From Pseudomonas sp. QS1027 (GTDB lineage: Bacteria; Pseudomonadota; Gammaproteobacteria; Pseudomonadales; Pseudomonadaceae): a DNA stretch of 64,000 nucleotides. Made by a program: the position numbers and the translations under genes. Numbering within the stretch: the first letter of the stretch is position 1; each line of letters starts with the position of its first letter. Under the pieces are notes generated by a model. It worked only from the letters and a program-made list of their open reading frames with translations. It ran no database searches and had not been told where the DNA came from. Of the stretch, positions 16,932 through 26,026 are shown one piece after another. Location of the stretch: contig NZ_PHSU01000027.1 of the NCBI RefSeq assembly GCF_002814235.1, positions 1 through 64,000 of the forward strand. Direction: 5' to 3'.

Positions 16932-17760
16932 AGCCTCCCCCGCCCTCCCCGATGACAAGGCCCCCTACTTCTGGCGGGACGAACGCCTGCCGTTCATCGA
17001 GGCCCGCTCGATCCAGGACGGCCGCAAGGTCTGCTATTCCCGGCATTCCCACGAACACTTCTCGATCGGTGCGATCACCCACGGCCAGAGCACCTATATC
17101 AACGAGCAGAACCAGTGGCGGGTCGCTGCCGGCACCGTGGTGCTGATGAATCCGGGTGAGGTGCATGCCTGCAACCCCATCGAAGACCAGCCCTGGGCCT
17201 ATCGCATGTTCTATGTCGAAATAGCCTGGCTGACGTCGCTGCAACATGAACTGGGGTTCAGCCCGGATCTGGATTTCCGGGCATTTTCCACGCCTCACAC
17301 CAGCGACCCGGCACTCTACGAGGGTTTGAACAACCTGTACGAGACCCTGGTGGACAACGAGCCCGCGCTCCTGGAAAAACAGTGTGCCCTGGTCGAGTTC
17401 TTCACCCTGCTGCAGCACCGCTTGAACCCGGCGCCACGGCCGGTGAGAGAGATCAACCAGAAGCTGGAACGAGCCGCGGCCTACATTCACAAACACTGCA
17501 CCGAAGCCCTGAAGCTGGAAGACATCTGCCAGGCCGCGCAGTTGTCGGCGTCGTACCTGACCCGCGCCTTCAAACAGCATTACGGCATGACGCCCCACGC
17601 TTTCCTGGTCAACCGGCGCATCCAGTACGCACGCAATCGACTGCGCCGTGGCGGCCTGATCGCCGACGTTGCCCTGGAGGCCGGGTTCGCCGACCAGGCG
17701 CACTTCCAGCGGGCGTTCAAACAACACCTGGCCGCGACACCGGGGCAGTATCGCGGCTGA
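16924..17760 (+). CDS. AraC-family transcriptional regulator
   Basis: A 278-residue regulator. The N-terminal cupin-like sensing domain includes CYSRHSHEHFSIGAITHGQSTYI and VVLMNPGEVHACNP. The two helix-turn-helix motifs are in the last 100 residues (LEDICQAAQLSASYLTRAFKQHYGMTPHAFLVNRR and IADVALEAGFADQAHFQRAFKQHLAATPGQYR). I chose ATG 16924, which overlaps the previous gene's end; a start at 16813 would add a non-conserved extension. The convergent LysE-type exporter, six bases away, is the usual partner of this AraC type and may be its target. Confidence 0.88.
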   Translation: MSKASPALPDDKAPYFWRDERLPFIEARSIQDGRKVCYSRHSHEHFSIGAITHGQSTYINEQNQWRVAAGTVVLMNPGEVHACNPIEDQPWAYRMFYVEIAWLTSLQHELGFSPDLDFRAFSTPHTSDPALYEGLNNLYETLVDNEPALLEKQCALVEFFTLLQHRLNPAPRPVREINQKLERAAAYIHKHCTEALKLEDICQAAQLSASYLTRAFKQHYGMTPHAFLVNRRIQYARNRLRRGGLIADVALEAGFADQAHFQRAFKQHLAATPGQYRG

Positions 17761-17766
17761 TCCGCC

Positions 17767-18354
17767 TCAAGGCAGCAACAGGTAGATCGCGCTGAGCGCC
17801 AGTAGCAAAGCCATCAGCCGGTTGAACAGGCGCATGCCCTTGGGGTTGTCCAGATAGTGCCGCAGAAAGGTCCCGGCAAATCCCCAGCAGGCAATCGAGC
17901 CGTAGCAGATCACGAAGTACACCGCCGCGAACTGCCACACCAAGCGCGGCTCGCTATTGGCCGCAAAAGCCCCCATCCCCGCCACACAGGCCAGCCAGGC
18001 CTTGGGGTTGAGCCACTGCATCACCGCACCGACCGTCATCGTCGGCTGTTTGCCAGGCTGGCGGGTATTCAGGCTGCCATCGTCGAGCGCCAGCTTCCAG
18101 GCCATGTACAACAGGAATGCCACCCCGGCCAGCTGGATCACCCGGGTCAGGCTCGGCACGAACAACAGCAGCTCATTCAGGCCAAGGCCGATCAGGACCA
18201 GCAACAGGGTGAAGCCCAGGGTCGCGCCGGTCACGTGCCGCAGGCTGGCGCGCCAGCCGAACTGGGCACCGGCACTCAGGGCCACGATATTGACCGGACC
18301 GGGGGTGATGGAAGAGGCCAGCGCAAAGGCCGCCATGGAAACAAGGATACTCAT
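17767..18354 (-). CDS. LysE/RhtB-family amino-acid exporter
   Basis: A 195-residue inner-membrane exporter with six hydrophobic segments. The family block SSITPGPVNIVALSAGAQFGWRASLRHVTGATLGF lies at residues 14-50, and MQWLNPKAWLACVAGMGAF follows in the centre, as in LysE/RhtB/YfiK proteins that export amino acids or their analogues. The substrate is not predictable. It converges on the AraC-family gene with only six bases between the stops. Confidence 0.88.
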   Translation of the reverse strand: MSILVSMAAFALASSITPGPVNIVALSAGAQFGWRASLRHVTGATLGFTLLLVLIGLGLNELLLFVPSLTRVIQLAGVAFLLYMAWKLALDDGSLNTRQPGKQPTMTVGAVMQWLNPKAWLACVAGMGAFAANSEPRLVWQFAAVYFVICYGSIACWGFAGTFLRHYLDNPKGMRLFNRLMALLLALSAIYLLLP

Positions 18355-18544
18355 CGTCTACCTTCTGCGTGAGTGGATGTCTGGGCTGAAGGTATCCATG
18401 GGCACGGGTAGCGGTATTGAAGAAAACTCCCCTGTACAGCCTTTTGCCCCACTGGCGAAATGTTTCATCCAGCAAAGCGTTCAAGCGGCGTAAGATGAAC
18501 AAGGTGTTATTTGTGCATCGCATCCAGCCAGGGGAAACCGAACC

Positions 18545-18754
18545 ATGAAGCCGAACCTCGTCAAAGTCGCGCTAGTGTTGAGCGCCCTGCTGTTGGGCGC
18601 CTGCTCCGGCACGAGCACAATGACCAGTAACAGCGCCTGCTATACCGAAAGCTGTAATCAACACTACAACAGCACACCCGTCACCCAGAGTTTTGGCGGG
18701 TCGAACCTGGGCAGCAGCTTCCGTGACTACGGCACCAGCATGCTGCGCGACTAA
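18545..18754 (+). CDS. Small lipoprotein
   Basis: A 69-residue protein with a signal peptide ending in the lipobox LLGAC (Cys20), then a Ser/Thr/Asn-rich mature part with a second cysteine pair (CYTESC). A GGGGAAACCGAACC leader provides the ribosome-binding site. Unknown function. It stands alone between the LysE gene and a coiled-coil gene. Confidence 0.7.
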   Translation: MKPNLVKVALVLSALLLGACSGTSTMTSNSACYTESCNQHYNSTPVTQSFGGSNLGSSFRDYGTSMLRD

Positions 18755-18991
18755 TCTCAACCGCAGATCGTTGACCGGCTGCCTCCCCGGCAGCCACGTT
18801 GATTTGCGTGCAAAAAGCCAGGCATGGTCCTGCTACCCCGCAGGAAATGTCCGACTTTCCACTCCTTAGCTTTACATCGATTATCTGAATCTGGACCGCT
18901 GCCCTCGACAGCGCCTGCCCAGCCCTCGCTTTTGACGGGAGCCTGCCGTCAGGCGGTGCCTTCTGGTCACTTGTCCTTTGCAGGAGATACG

Positions 18992-19552
18992 ATGAAGCTA
19001 TCGATGAACTTATACGACGCGCTGACGAGCATCAGCGTCCCTCCGAACAAGGCCAAGGCGGTTGTAAATGCCTGGGAGTCGGATATGGAAAAATTCGCGA
19101 CAAAGTCTGATCTGTTCCGCACCGAGACCCAGTTGCAAGCGTCGATTACGGAGTTGGGCTCGGAAGTTCGCTCACTGGGCACCGAACTGCGCGCACTGAT
19201 CAATGAACAAGGGGTAGAACTACGAGCCTCCATCAAGGAGCAAGGCGCGGAGCTGCGGGAGTCCATGACGAAACAAGGCGCAGAACTACGAGAGGCCATG
19301 ACGAAGCAAGGCGCGGAGTTGCGAGAGTCCATGACGAAGCAAAGCGCAGAACTGCGGGAAGCCATGACAAAACAAGGCGCAGAACTGCAATCCGCCATTA
19401 CAGAACAGGGGGCAAAGTTCCAGGTATCTGTTGCTGAAATGGACTCACAGAACAAGATCCTGCGCTGGCAGCTCAGCATCCTGCTCGTCTGCATCACCAT
19501 TCCCCTGCTCAAACTGGCTTACGACATGCTGATCAAGTTCACCTTGAACTGA
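18992..19552 (+). CDS. DUF1640-like coiled-coil membrane protein with 11-residue repeats
   Basis: A 186-residue protein. The N-terminus (LYDALTSISVPPNKAKAVVNAWESDMEKFATKSDL) resembles the DUF1640/CCDC90 head domain. Then come seven tandem 11-residue units of the type MTKQGAELREA (residues about 70-146) and a single C-terminal transmembrane helix (LSILLVCITIPLLKLAYDML). A hendecad repeat favours a straight or slightly right-handed coiled-coil stalk, anchored by its tail. I chose ATG 18992 with AGGAGA eight bases upstream, not the upstream frame extension. It converges on the LysR gene. Confidence 0.75.
   Translation: MKLSMNLYDALTSISVPPNKAKAVVNAWESDMEKFATKSDLFRTETQLQASITELGSEVRSLGTELRALINEQGVELRASIKEQGAELRESMTKQGAELREAMTKQGAELRESMTKQSAELREAMTKQGAELQSAITEQGAKFQVSVAEMDSQNKILRWQLSILLVCITIPLLKLAYDMLIKFTLN
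19199..19429 (+). repeat. 33-bp tandem repeat coding hendecad units
   Basis: Seven consecutive 33-bp units in frame with the coiled-coil gene. The central units are very similar at the DNA level (AAGCAAGGCGCGGAGTTGCG variants) and the outer ones more diverged, so copy number may vary between strains. Confidence 0.85.
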
Positions 19553-19553
19553 G

Positions 19554-20450
19554 TCACTCCGGCGACGCACAAACTTGCCGAAGGCACCCGCGCAACCAGC
19601 GATGCGCAGGATCGGCATCCAGCCGCGGATGCCAGAGCATGGCCACCGTGAACATCGGCAGCGAGAACGGAAGTTCAAAGCTGTGCATACGGGTACGCAG
19701 ATTGCCGGTGTGACGTTCGGGCACGGTGGCGATCAAATCCGTGGACCGGGCCAGCGACAGCGCAGTCGAAAATCCAGCAACGAACGTAGCCACCTCACGA
19801 GCAAGCCCAAGCCGCTCCAGCACCTCATCGACAGCGCCCTTGTCGAGCACTCGCCGCGCAACACCGATGTGCTGGCCGGCCGCATAGCGTGCCGAAGTCA
19901 TTTCACCCTGACTCAGTGGATGCTCCCGGCGCACCACGCCAATAAAACGATCGCGAAACAGCGCCTGGGTCAACAACTCCGGACCTTGGCTGCTGCCCAC
20001 CACCCCGGTTTCCAGATCGACACTGCCGTCGCGCAGTGGCGCACTGTCCTTGTCCGGCTTCTGCAGGAACCGTAGGCGCACCCCGGGCGCCTCTTCAGCG
20101 ATCCGGGCCAGCAGCGCAGGACCGAAGCTCTCCACAAAACCGTCACGGGTGCGCAACGTGAAGGTGCGCACCAGTTGCTTGAGGTCCAACTGCCCGACAG
20201 GGCGCAGAACCGCTTCAGCGTCCTGCACCAACTGCGCGACCCGCTCGCGTAATTCCAGCGCCCGGGGCGTGGGCACCAGGCCGCGCCCGGCCCGGACCAG
20301 CAACGGATCACCGGTGGTTTCCCGCAGACGCGCCAGCGCCCGACTCATCGCCGAGGGGCTGAGGTGCAGTCGCCGGGCCGCGCGCGCCACACTGCCTTCG
20401 GCCAGCAGCACATCCAGGGTGACCAGTAGATTGAGATCGGGTGTGGACAT
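19554..20450 (-). CDS. LysR-family transcriptional regulator
   Basis: A 298-residue LysR protein. The N-terminal HTH is STPDLNLLVTLDVLLAEGSVARAARRLHLSPSAMSRALARLRE, followed by the effector domain (TRDGFVESFGPALLARIAEEAPGVRLRFL). The opening resembles the NodD/NahR-PcpR type. The start at 20450 gives the normal MSTPDLN beginning; the frame extension upstream is not conserved. It is divergent from the DHA2 MFS transporter with about 140 bp between, so it probably regulates that pump. Confidence 0.88.
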   Translation of the reverse strand: MSTPDLNLLVTLDVLLAEGSVARAARRLHLSPSAMSRALARLRETTGDPLLVRAGRGLVPTPRALELRERVAQLVQDAEAVLRPVGQLDLKQLVRTFTLRTRDGFVESFGPALLARIAEEAPGVRLRFLQKPDKDSAPLRDGSVDLETGVVGSSQGPELLTQALFRDRFIGVVRREHPLSQGEMTSARYAAGQHIGVARRVLDKGAVDEVLERLGLAREVATFVAGFSTALSLARSTDLIATVPERHTGNLRTRMHSFELPFSLPMFTVAMLWHPRLDADPAHRWLRGCLRQVCASPE

Positions 20451-20589
20451 GGATCGTCCTCGGCATGGCCTGATCGGATAGCGCGTCAAACGCACGAGTA
20501 CAGTGCAAATGGTGCACCTTCCGCCATGTTAGGCGCCGGCGTAGATTTCTGACAGCTCCACGTTGGGAGTGGCCGAAAAGAGAAGCCGG

Positions 20590-22014
20590 ATGAAACCGAT
20601 CATTGCAGGACCAGAAAAGCTCGCGACGGATGCCGAGCCACAGACACCGTCGGTACGCTGGGCACTGGCCGGCCTGTCGCTGTCGATGCTGCTGTCATCC
20701 CTCGGCACCAGCATCGCCAATGTCGGCTTGCCCACCTTGGCACAGGTGTTCAACGCCTCCTTCCAGAACGTGCAATGGATCGTCCTCGCCTACCTGCTGA
20801 CGATCACCACCCTGATCGTCAGCGTTGGCAGACTGGGTGATCTCACCGGTCGGCGACGCCTGCTCCTGACCGGCATTGCCCTCTTCACCCTGGCCTCGAC
20901 GCTCTGTGGTTTCGCCCCCACGCTGGGTCTGCTGATCGGCGCCCGGGCGCTGCAAGGCGTCGGCGCGGCGATCATGATGGCCCTGACCCTGGCATTTGTC
21001 AGCGAAACGGTGACCAAGGCCCGCACCGGCAGCGCCATGGGTTTGCTGGGCACCATGTCCGCCATCGGCACTGCCCTGGGTCCATCGTTGGGCGGTTTCC
21101 TGATTGCCGGGCCGGGCTGGCGCGCGCTCTTTCTCATCAGCGTGCCGCTGGGTCTGCTGGCGTTTTTCCTCAGCCACCGCCATCTGCCCGCGGATCGTCA
21201 AAGGACTCAGCACGAGCGAAGCGGTTTCGACCCTCTGGGTACACTGCTGCTGGCGCTGACACTGGCGGCCTATGCACTGGCCATGACCCTGGGACGCGGC
21301 CACTTCGGCCTGCTCAATATCAGCCTGCTGGCCATGGCAGTCCTCGGCCTTGGCCTGTTCGTGTTGACCGAGGCAAAGGTCGCCTCGCCGCTGATTCGCC
21401 TGGCGATGTTCCGCGACCTCAGGCTGAGCGGGAGCCTGCTCATGAGCGGGCTCGTCTCGACGGTGATGATGGCGACGCTGGTGGTCGGTCCGTTCTATCT
21501 GGCACGAGGGCTCGGTCTGGACGCAGCCGGGGTCGGCTTGGCACTCTCGGCCGGGCCTTGTGTCTCGGCGCTGACCGGGGTGCCGGCAGGTCGCCTGGCG
21601 GACCGATTCGGCGCACAGCGCATGAGCATGGTCGGGTTGATGGCCATGTCGCTTGGCTGCCTCGCGTTGTCGCTGCTGCCGCAGACTTTTGGCCTGGGCG
21701 GTTACATCAGCCCGTTGGTCGTTGTCACTGTCGGCTATGCGTTGTTCCAGGCGTCCAACAACAGCGCCGTCATGAGCGAGGTCGGCACGCAGCAGCGCGG
21801 CGTCGTCTCCGGCCTGCTCAATCTGTCGCGCAATCTCGGGCTGATCACTGGAGCATCGGCGTTGGGTGCGGTGTTTGTGTTCGCGTCAAAGGCCGCCGAC
21901 ATCAGCAGCGCATCCCCCGAAGCCGTCGCCAGCGGCATGCGGACGACCTTTGCCACGGCACTGGCGCTGGTTGTCGTCGCACTGGCCGTTGCTCTGGTCG
22001 TCAAGAAACGATAA
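20590..22014 (+). CDS. MFS transporter, DHA2 family (14-helix drug exporter)
   Basis: A 474-residue exporter of the QacA/EmrB/LfrA type with about 14 membrane segments. Motifs seen are LSSLGTSIANVGLPTLAQVF in helix 1, GRLGDLTGRRRLLLTG (motif A) after helix 2, ARALQGVGAAIMMALTLAFVSE (motif B) in helix 4 and GTALGPSLGGFLIAGPGWRALFLI (motif C) in helix 5. ATG 20590 is preferred over a TTG at 20563. It is likely to expel organic compounds, controlled by the divergent LysR protein. Confidence 0.9.
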   Translation: MKPIIAGPEKLATDAEPQTPSVRWALAGLSLSMLLSSLGTSIANVGLPTLAQVFNASFQNVQWIVLAYLLTITTLIVSVGRLGDLTGRRRLLLTGIALFTLASTLCGFAPTLGLLIGARALQGVGAAIMMALTLAFVSETVTKARTGSAMGLLGTMSAIGTALGPSLGGFLIAGPGWRALFLISVPLGLLAFFLSHRHLPADRQRTQHERSGFDPLGTLLLALTLAAYALAMTLGRGHFGLLNISLLAMAVLGLGLFVLTEAKVASPLIRLAMFRDLRLSGSLLMSGLVSTVMMATLVVGPFYLARGLGLDAAGVGLALSAGPCVSALTGVPAGRLADRFGAQRMSMVGLMAMSLGCLALSLLPQTFGLGGYISPLVVVTVGYALFQASNNSAVMSEVGTQQRGVVSGLLNLSRNLGLITGASALGAVFVFASKAADISSASPEAVASGMRTTFATALALVVVALAVALVVKKR

Positions 22015-22033
22015 CGCTACGCAATGCTGCCCA

Positions 22034-22666
22034 CTACAACGCAGGACGTTGGAACCCGCCCCACTCCTGCACGGCCGGCCGCTGCCATTGGCGCTGCGCG
22101 TATTCCGCCAGAACCGGCGGTACGACATCACCGTTGAGCACCAGCCGATTGAGCATCAGCGCCAGGTCAGTATCGGCAATCGACCACTCACCGAACAGGT
22201 GCTCACGGCCATCCGCCAGCAGCGCCTGGGCCGCCGCGAACAGCTTGCGCGTCGCCGCCTCGGCCGCCGGCGACAAGGGCCCCGACTTGATGCCATAGAA
22301 CACCACCACGGTGGAGCGCTCCTGCCGGATCGGCATCAGGTCACTGCGCAGCCAGGCCTGGATCTGCCGAGCCTGTGCACGTTGTTGAAGGTCCTGCGGA
22401 TAAACCGGCACCTGCGGGAATGTCTCTTCCAGATACTCGGCAATCGCCGACGACTCGGACAAGGCAAAGTCGCCATGCACCAGGGTCGGCACCCGCTGGG
22501 TCAGCGACAGGCTGGCGTAGCCTTCAGCCTGGTTTTCCAGGGTGTCGAGGTCCAGCGGGATCAGTTCGAAGTCGATACCCTTTTCCCGCAGCACGACAAA
22601 ATCCGACATGGCATAAGGGCTGGTGAATTGAGCATCGACGTACAGTTGCAGGCGGGGATCACTCAC
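22034..22666 (-). CDS. yfcF: Glutathione S-transferase, YfcF-like
   Basis: A 210-residue cytosolic GST. The thioredoxin-like N-terminal domain (LYVDAQFTSPYAMSDFVVLREKGIDFELIPLDLD ... RVPTLVHGDFALSESSAIAEYLEETF) has the glutathione-binding VPTL and ESSAI motifs. The all-helical C-terminal domain contains ARARQIQAWLRSDLMPIR and LFGEWSIADTDLALMLNRLVLNGD. These blocks match what I remember of E. coli YfcF, a GST with disulfide-bond reductase and peroxidase activity. It stands alone. Confidence 0.9.
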   Translation of the reverse strand: MSDPRLQLYVDAQFTSPYAMSDFVVLREKGIDFELIPLDLDTLENQAEGYASLSLTQRVPTLVHGDFALSESSAIAEYLEETFPQVPVYPQDLQQRAQARQIQAWLRSDLMPIRQERSTVVVFYGIKSGPLSPAAEAATRKLFAAAQALLADGREHLFGEWSIADTDLALMLNRLVLNGDVVPPVLAEYAQRQWQRPAVQEWGGFQRPAL

Positions 22667-22773
22667 GACACATCTCCATATCCATAGGTGGGAAGGGACA
22701 CGCTACGGGATTGGCCGCCATAAATGAAATGCATGATTTTCATGCGCGCATTCCCCGCGGGAATACCGTGGTT

Positions 22774-23982
22774 TCAGCGGTCCAGGGCCCTTTGTACACA
22801 CCATGACAATGGCAGCGTCAGCAGCACCGTCGCTGCCAGAGCCATCACCGCGACCGGGATTCCGGTCACATCACCGAGTCCCCCGAACAACACCGGCGCC
22901 AGCGCCCCACCGCCGATGGTTCCGGTATAGAACAGCGCGAATGCCTGCTCGCGCTTGCCCGCCTCCGACAACTCCGGCACCACGCCATAGAGCACCGACG
23001 ATGTTCCGTTCAGAACCAGCCCCAGCAACGGCAGCATCGCCATCATGCCGGACAGCGGCAGATACACCGCCAGCACGATCAGCACCGAGGTAGCCGATTC
23101 CGTCAGCCATACAGTCTTCATCATGCCGATACGCGCGCCCAGGTAACCGCAGAACAATTTGCCGAACGCACCGCCCACGAACAGCAGCATCAACGCCAGG
23201 CCGATGCCCGCCGTCCCGGCCCCCTTGCTGCTCAACAGGAAAGGCAGGAAGGTGAGAAAACCCATGCGCACCGCACTGTCCAGCGTGCCCGTCAGCAACA
23301 GCGCACGCAGCCCATTGGCGGAGCCCTTCCCCGCCAGTGCCGCAGAGGCTTTCCGAGGCCCGAGCGACGTTGCCGCCTGTGTCGGGACCAGCCACCACAG
23401 CAGCACGGCAGCAGCCAGGCCGAGCACGCCTATCAGCGTGACACTGGCACGCCAACTGACGACCGTCAGCAACAGGCCTACCAGTCCCGGGAGCAACGTC
23501 TTGCCGATATCGCCGGAAAAATTGTATTGCGACAGCGCCTCCTTGACCCCGCCACCCGCCTCATGGGTATCGGTGATCAGCGAAGACGCCAGCGGGTGCT
23601 GGGTGCTGGCGCCCAACCCACCCAGCAACAGCGCCAACAGCAGCACCGTCAACCCGCCGGCCTGGCCGACGAGCAGGTACGCCAGAGCGGCCAGTGCCGT
23701 GCCGCCCACCAGCAAACGCTCTCGTCCCCAGCGCCTGGCGGCCCGGCTCGCCAACAGCTGGAAACCGGCCATCATCCCGGAATAGGCTCCGCGCAACAGC
23801 CCCACCTGCGCGTAACTCATGCCGAACTGAGCCTGCCAGATCGGCAGTAACACATAGATCACATCGGTCAGGCCGTCATGCACCGCGTGGGCGCTACAGG
23901 CCGCCAACAGGGACCGGCGACGCAAAGAGGCCTCGGCAGGTGGTGACTCGCTCAATGTGAGTGGGCTTTTCAAATCAGTCAT
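22774..23982 (-). CDS. MFS transporter, Fsr-like
   Basis: A 402-residue MFS protein with about 12 helices. The opening SLLAACSAHAVHDGLTDVIYVLLPIWQAQFGMSYAQVGLL resembles the fosmidomycin-resistance (Fsr) family, and SRAARRWGRERLLVGG is motif A. There is also a match at STQHPLASSLITDTHEAGGGVKEALSQYNFSGDIGKTLLPGLVG, the characteristic central block of Fsr-type proteins. The substrate is unknown. It is divergent from a LysR regulator with about 110 bp between, which suggests direct control. Confidence 0.85.
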   Translation of the reverse strand: MTDLKSPLTLSESPPAEASLRRRSLLAACSAHAVHDGLTDVIYVLLPIWQAQFGMSYAQVGLLRGAYSGMMAGFQLLASRAARRWGRERLLVGGTALAALAYLLVGQAGGLTVLLLALLLGGLGASTQHPLASSLITDTHEAGGGVKEALSQYNFSGDIGKTLLPGLVGLLLTVVSWRASVTLIGVLGLAAAVLLWWLVPTQAATSLGPRKASAALAGKGSANGLRALLLTGTLDSAVRMGFLTFLPFLLSSKGAGTAGIGLALMLLFVGGAFGKLFCGYLGARIGMMKTVWLTESATSVLIVLAVYLPLSGMMAMLPLLGLVLNGTSSVLYGVVPELSEAGKREQAFALFYTGTIGGGALAPVLFGGLGDVTGIPVAVMALAATVLLTLPLSWCVQRALDR

Positions 23983-24090
23983 CGTATTTACTCACAGAGC
24001 CTCTCGTTTTATGACGAACAGGCTTTATAGAATACGTGGGCTGGCGAAGACCAATACCAAATTCGAACCGATCAATACCCAAGGACCAGG

Positions 24091-24999
24091 ATGCTCGATC
24101 TACGCAGGTTGCGTTACTTCTTGACCGTTGCCGAGGAGCTGCACTTTGGCCGCGCAGCACTGCGCCTGCACCTCGCCCAACCGCCCTTGACCAGGCAGAT
24201 TTCCGCCTTGGAAGTCGAGCTGGGATTTCGCCTTTTCGACCGCACCAGCCGCAGCGTATTGCTTACGCCCCAAGGTCGTGCCTTTCTGCCTTACGCCCGC
24301 TCGGTGCTGGAGCAAGTCGACCTGGCCAAAGTCATCGCCGACAAGTTGGCGGCTGGCACTGCCGGTCAGCTTGTCCTCGGTTATGCCAGCTCGATTGCCC
24401 TGTCAGATATTTTCAGCCTGACCATTCGGGCGTTCGCCCAGCGTTTTCCGGAGGTTCAACTGACATTGGTGGAAAGCGCATCAGGTGCCCTGGTGGCGCA
24501 GATCGTCGACGGGCGTATCGATATCGGCATGAGCCGCCTGTCGCCGTCCGACGGGCAAACCGAGGTCCAGTCACTGTCCCTGGGCGAGGAGCAGCTAGTG
24601 GCCGCCCTCTCCAGCGACGATCCGCTGGCCGAGCAAACCCAGGTGACCCTGGCGCAACTCAGTGCGCGTCCATTGATACGTTATCCGGTTGATTACGGCT
24701 CAGGGCTCAACACGCTTATCGAGCAGCTCTACCAACGCCACGACCTGCCCTTGCAACCGGGGCCTGCCGGGCGACAGATCACCTCAATCATCGCCCTCGT
24801 GGCCGCCGGTCAAGGCGTTGCACTGGTGCCTCACTGCACCCGGACCCTGGCGAAAAAAGGCGTGACCTACCGCCCCCTGGCGGACCCCGACGCCTGTGCG
24901 CCTCTGCTGGTACTGACCCGCGCGCAAGGACGCAGTCTGCTGGTCGAGGCGTTCATGGGGGTGATCGACGAGCTTCGACAGACCCAGGAATACCGTTGA
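24091..24999 (+). CDS. LysR-family regulator (CatR/BenM subfamily type)
   Basis: A 302-residue LysR regulator. The opening MLDLRRLRYFLTVAEELHFGRAALRLHLAQPPLTRQISALE matches the CatR/BenM/CbnR group. The effector domain begins LVLGYASSIALSDIF and includes IDIGMSRLSPSDG and QGVALVPHCTRTL. Regulators of this group usually control a divergent operon, here the Fsr-like exporter. No catechol-pathway genes are present. Confidence 0.88.
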   Translation: MLDLRRLRYFLTVAEELHFGRAALRLHLAQPPLTRQISALEVELGFRLFDRTSRSVLLTPQGRAFLPYARSVLEQVDLAKVIADKLAAGTAGQLVLGYASSIALSDIFSLTIRAFAQRFPEVQLTLVESASGALVAQIVDGRIDIGMSRLSPSDGQTEVQSLSLGEEQLVAALSSDDPLAEQTQVTLAQLSARPLIRYPVDYGSGLNTLIEQLYQRHDLPLQPGPAGRQITSIIALVAAGQGVALVPHCTRTLAKKGVTYRPLADPDACAPLLVLTRAQGRSLLVEAFMGVIDELRQTQEYR

Positions 25000-25509
25000 G
25001 GGACCTTCAGGCAACCACTGCGATTCAGACGCTGGGGAGCAGAACAGTGCATCCGGCAGACTTGGCCCACCAAAGGCAAGGTTGGGTCTTGCGCCAGAGA
25101 CACTTCCAGTACAAAGGGGTAGCCATTTATTTTTCCACTATTTTTGATGCTATGCCCAAGGGCACTGATTCGCTTGCTAGGCGCCTGACGAAAGTTCTCT
25201 TTCGTTTGACGGACATTTCCTAGAAAATCCCAACCCGTTGCGCCTGCCAGAATCGATGACTAGTCTGCATACCGTCACTGCATATTCAGTGACCGGTTTT
25301 GACAGACCGAAACTCACAGGCGCCAACAGCGCCCCAGCACCACGTAGGCGCTTTTTTCATGCCTGTCGTTGTGTGTTATGGCGGCTGTGCGCAGGGCATC
25401 TTCGGGTGCGCCGGGTATCCTGTGTCCGGTCTGTCAACCTACGTACAGCTGCCACCCAATCCTGTTTGACAGCAGGGAGTGGTAGCTCCTTCAACACAGG
25501 AGCGACACC
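25000..25509. other. Long non-coding leader region before the DUF6124 gene
   Basis: There is no supportable open frame on either strand. The region holds a terminator-like hairpin at 25328-25357 and a GC-rich segment with a UUCG-capped hairpin (GCATC-TTCG-GGTGC, 25396-25409). Then comes an ordered sequence through TCCGGTCTGTCAACCTACGT to the DUF6124 start codon. It may contain a small RNA and a structured 5' leader. Confidence 0.45.
25328..25357 (+). terminator. Terminator-like hairpin in an intergenic region
   Basis: AGCGCC and GGCGCT form a six-base stem with a 13-nt loop followed by six Ts. No gene ends immediately upstream, so if it is real it ends a short untranslated RNA or late read-through of the LysR gene. 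Confidence 0.5.
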
Positions 25510-25827
25510 ATGTTCAAGATCACACCTAATCCACCCGCCACTGACGACCTCGTATCACCGGCCTTCCAGCTCGCCGCAGAGCGCGCTTTCGCCCACTACG
25601 AACTGCCACCTGCCGCCAAACCCACCCCAAGCCCCCCGCGCAACTTGGAAGAAACGCTGGTTCACATTTACGAAATTCTCCAATGCGCCTCAGCCAACGC
25701 CTACGAATGCGCGGACAACCTCCAAGGCTCGAATCGCAAACTTGCCTTGGGCGCGGTGCACCTGATCGATATGGCGCAACAACATATGGATTCGCTGCTT
25801 GATATAAAGCTGGCCAAAACCGGCTGA
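25510..25827 (+). CDS. DUF6124 family protein
   Basis: A 105-residue protein starting MFKITPNPPATDDLVSPAFQLAAERAFAHYELPP, the opening of the Pseudomonas DUF6124 group (related to DUF3077). The helical C-terminal half is LEETLVHIYEILQCASANAYECADNLQGSNRKLALGAVHLIDMAQQHMDSLL. Such proteins are abundant orphan genes in the P. fluorescens group and have no known function. AGGAGCGACACC precedes the ATG. Confidence 0.8.
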   Translation: MFKITPNPPATDDLVSPAFQLAAERAFAHYELPPAAKPTPSPPRNLEETLVHIYEILQCASANAYECADNLQGSNRKLALGAVHLIDMAQQHMDSLLDIKLAKTG

Positions 25828-26026
25828 CAAGCGACTCCCATCGCTCCTGCGCCTATGCCCAGGAGCGATCACAGAAGTCGAAATCAACGACTAACGCTCC
25901 CTGTAAACAAGAGCCCTTGAGGTAAAAGACAGAGCGATTCCAAATTGCTACCATCCTGATAAAAAGGACCGTATGGTAACCACACCTGTATGAGTTCCTC
26001 CCTCTACACCAAGGATTGGTCAGCCA

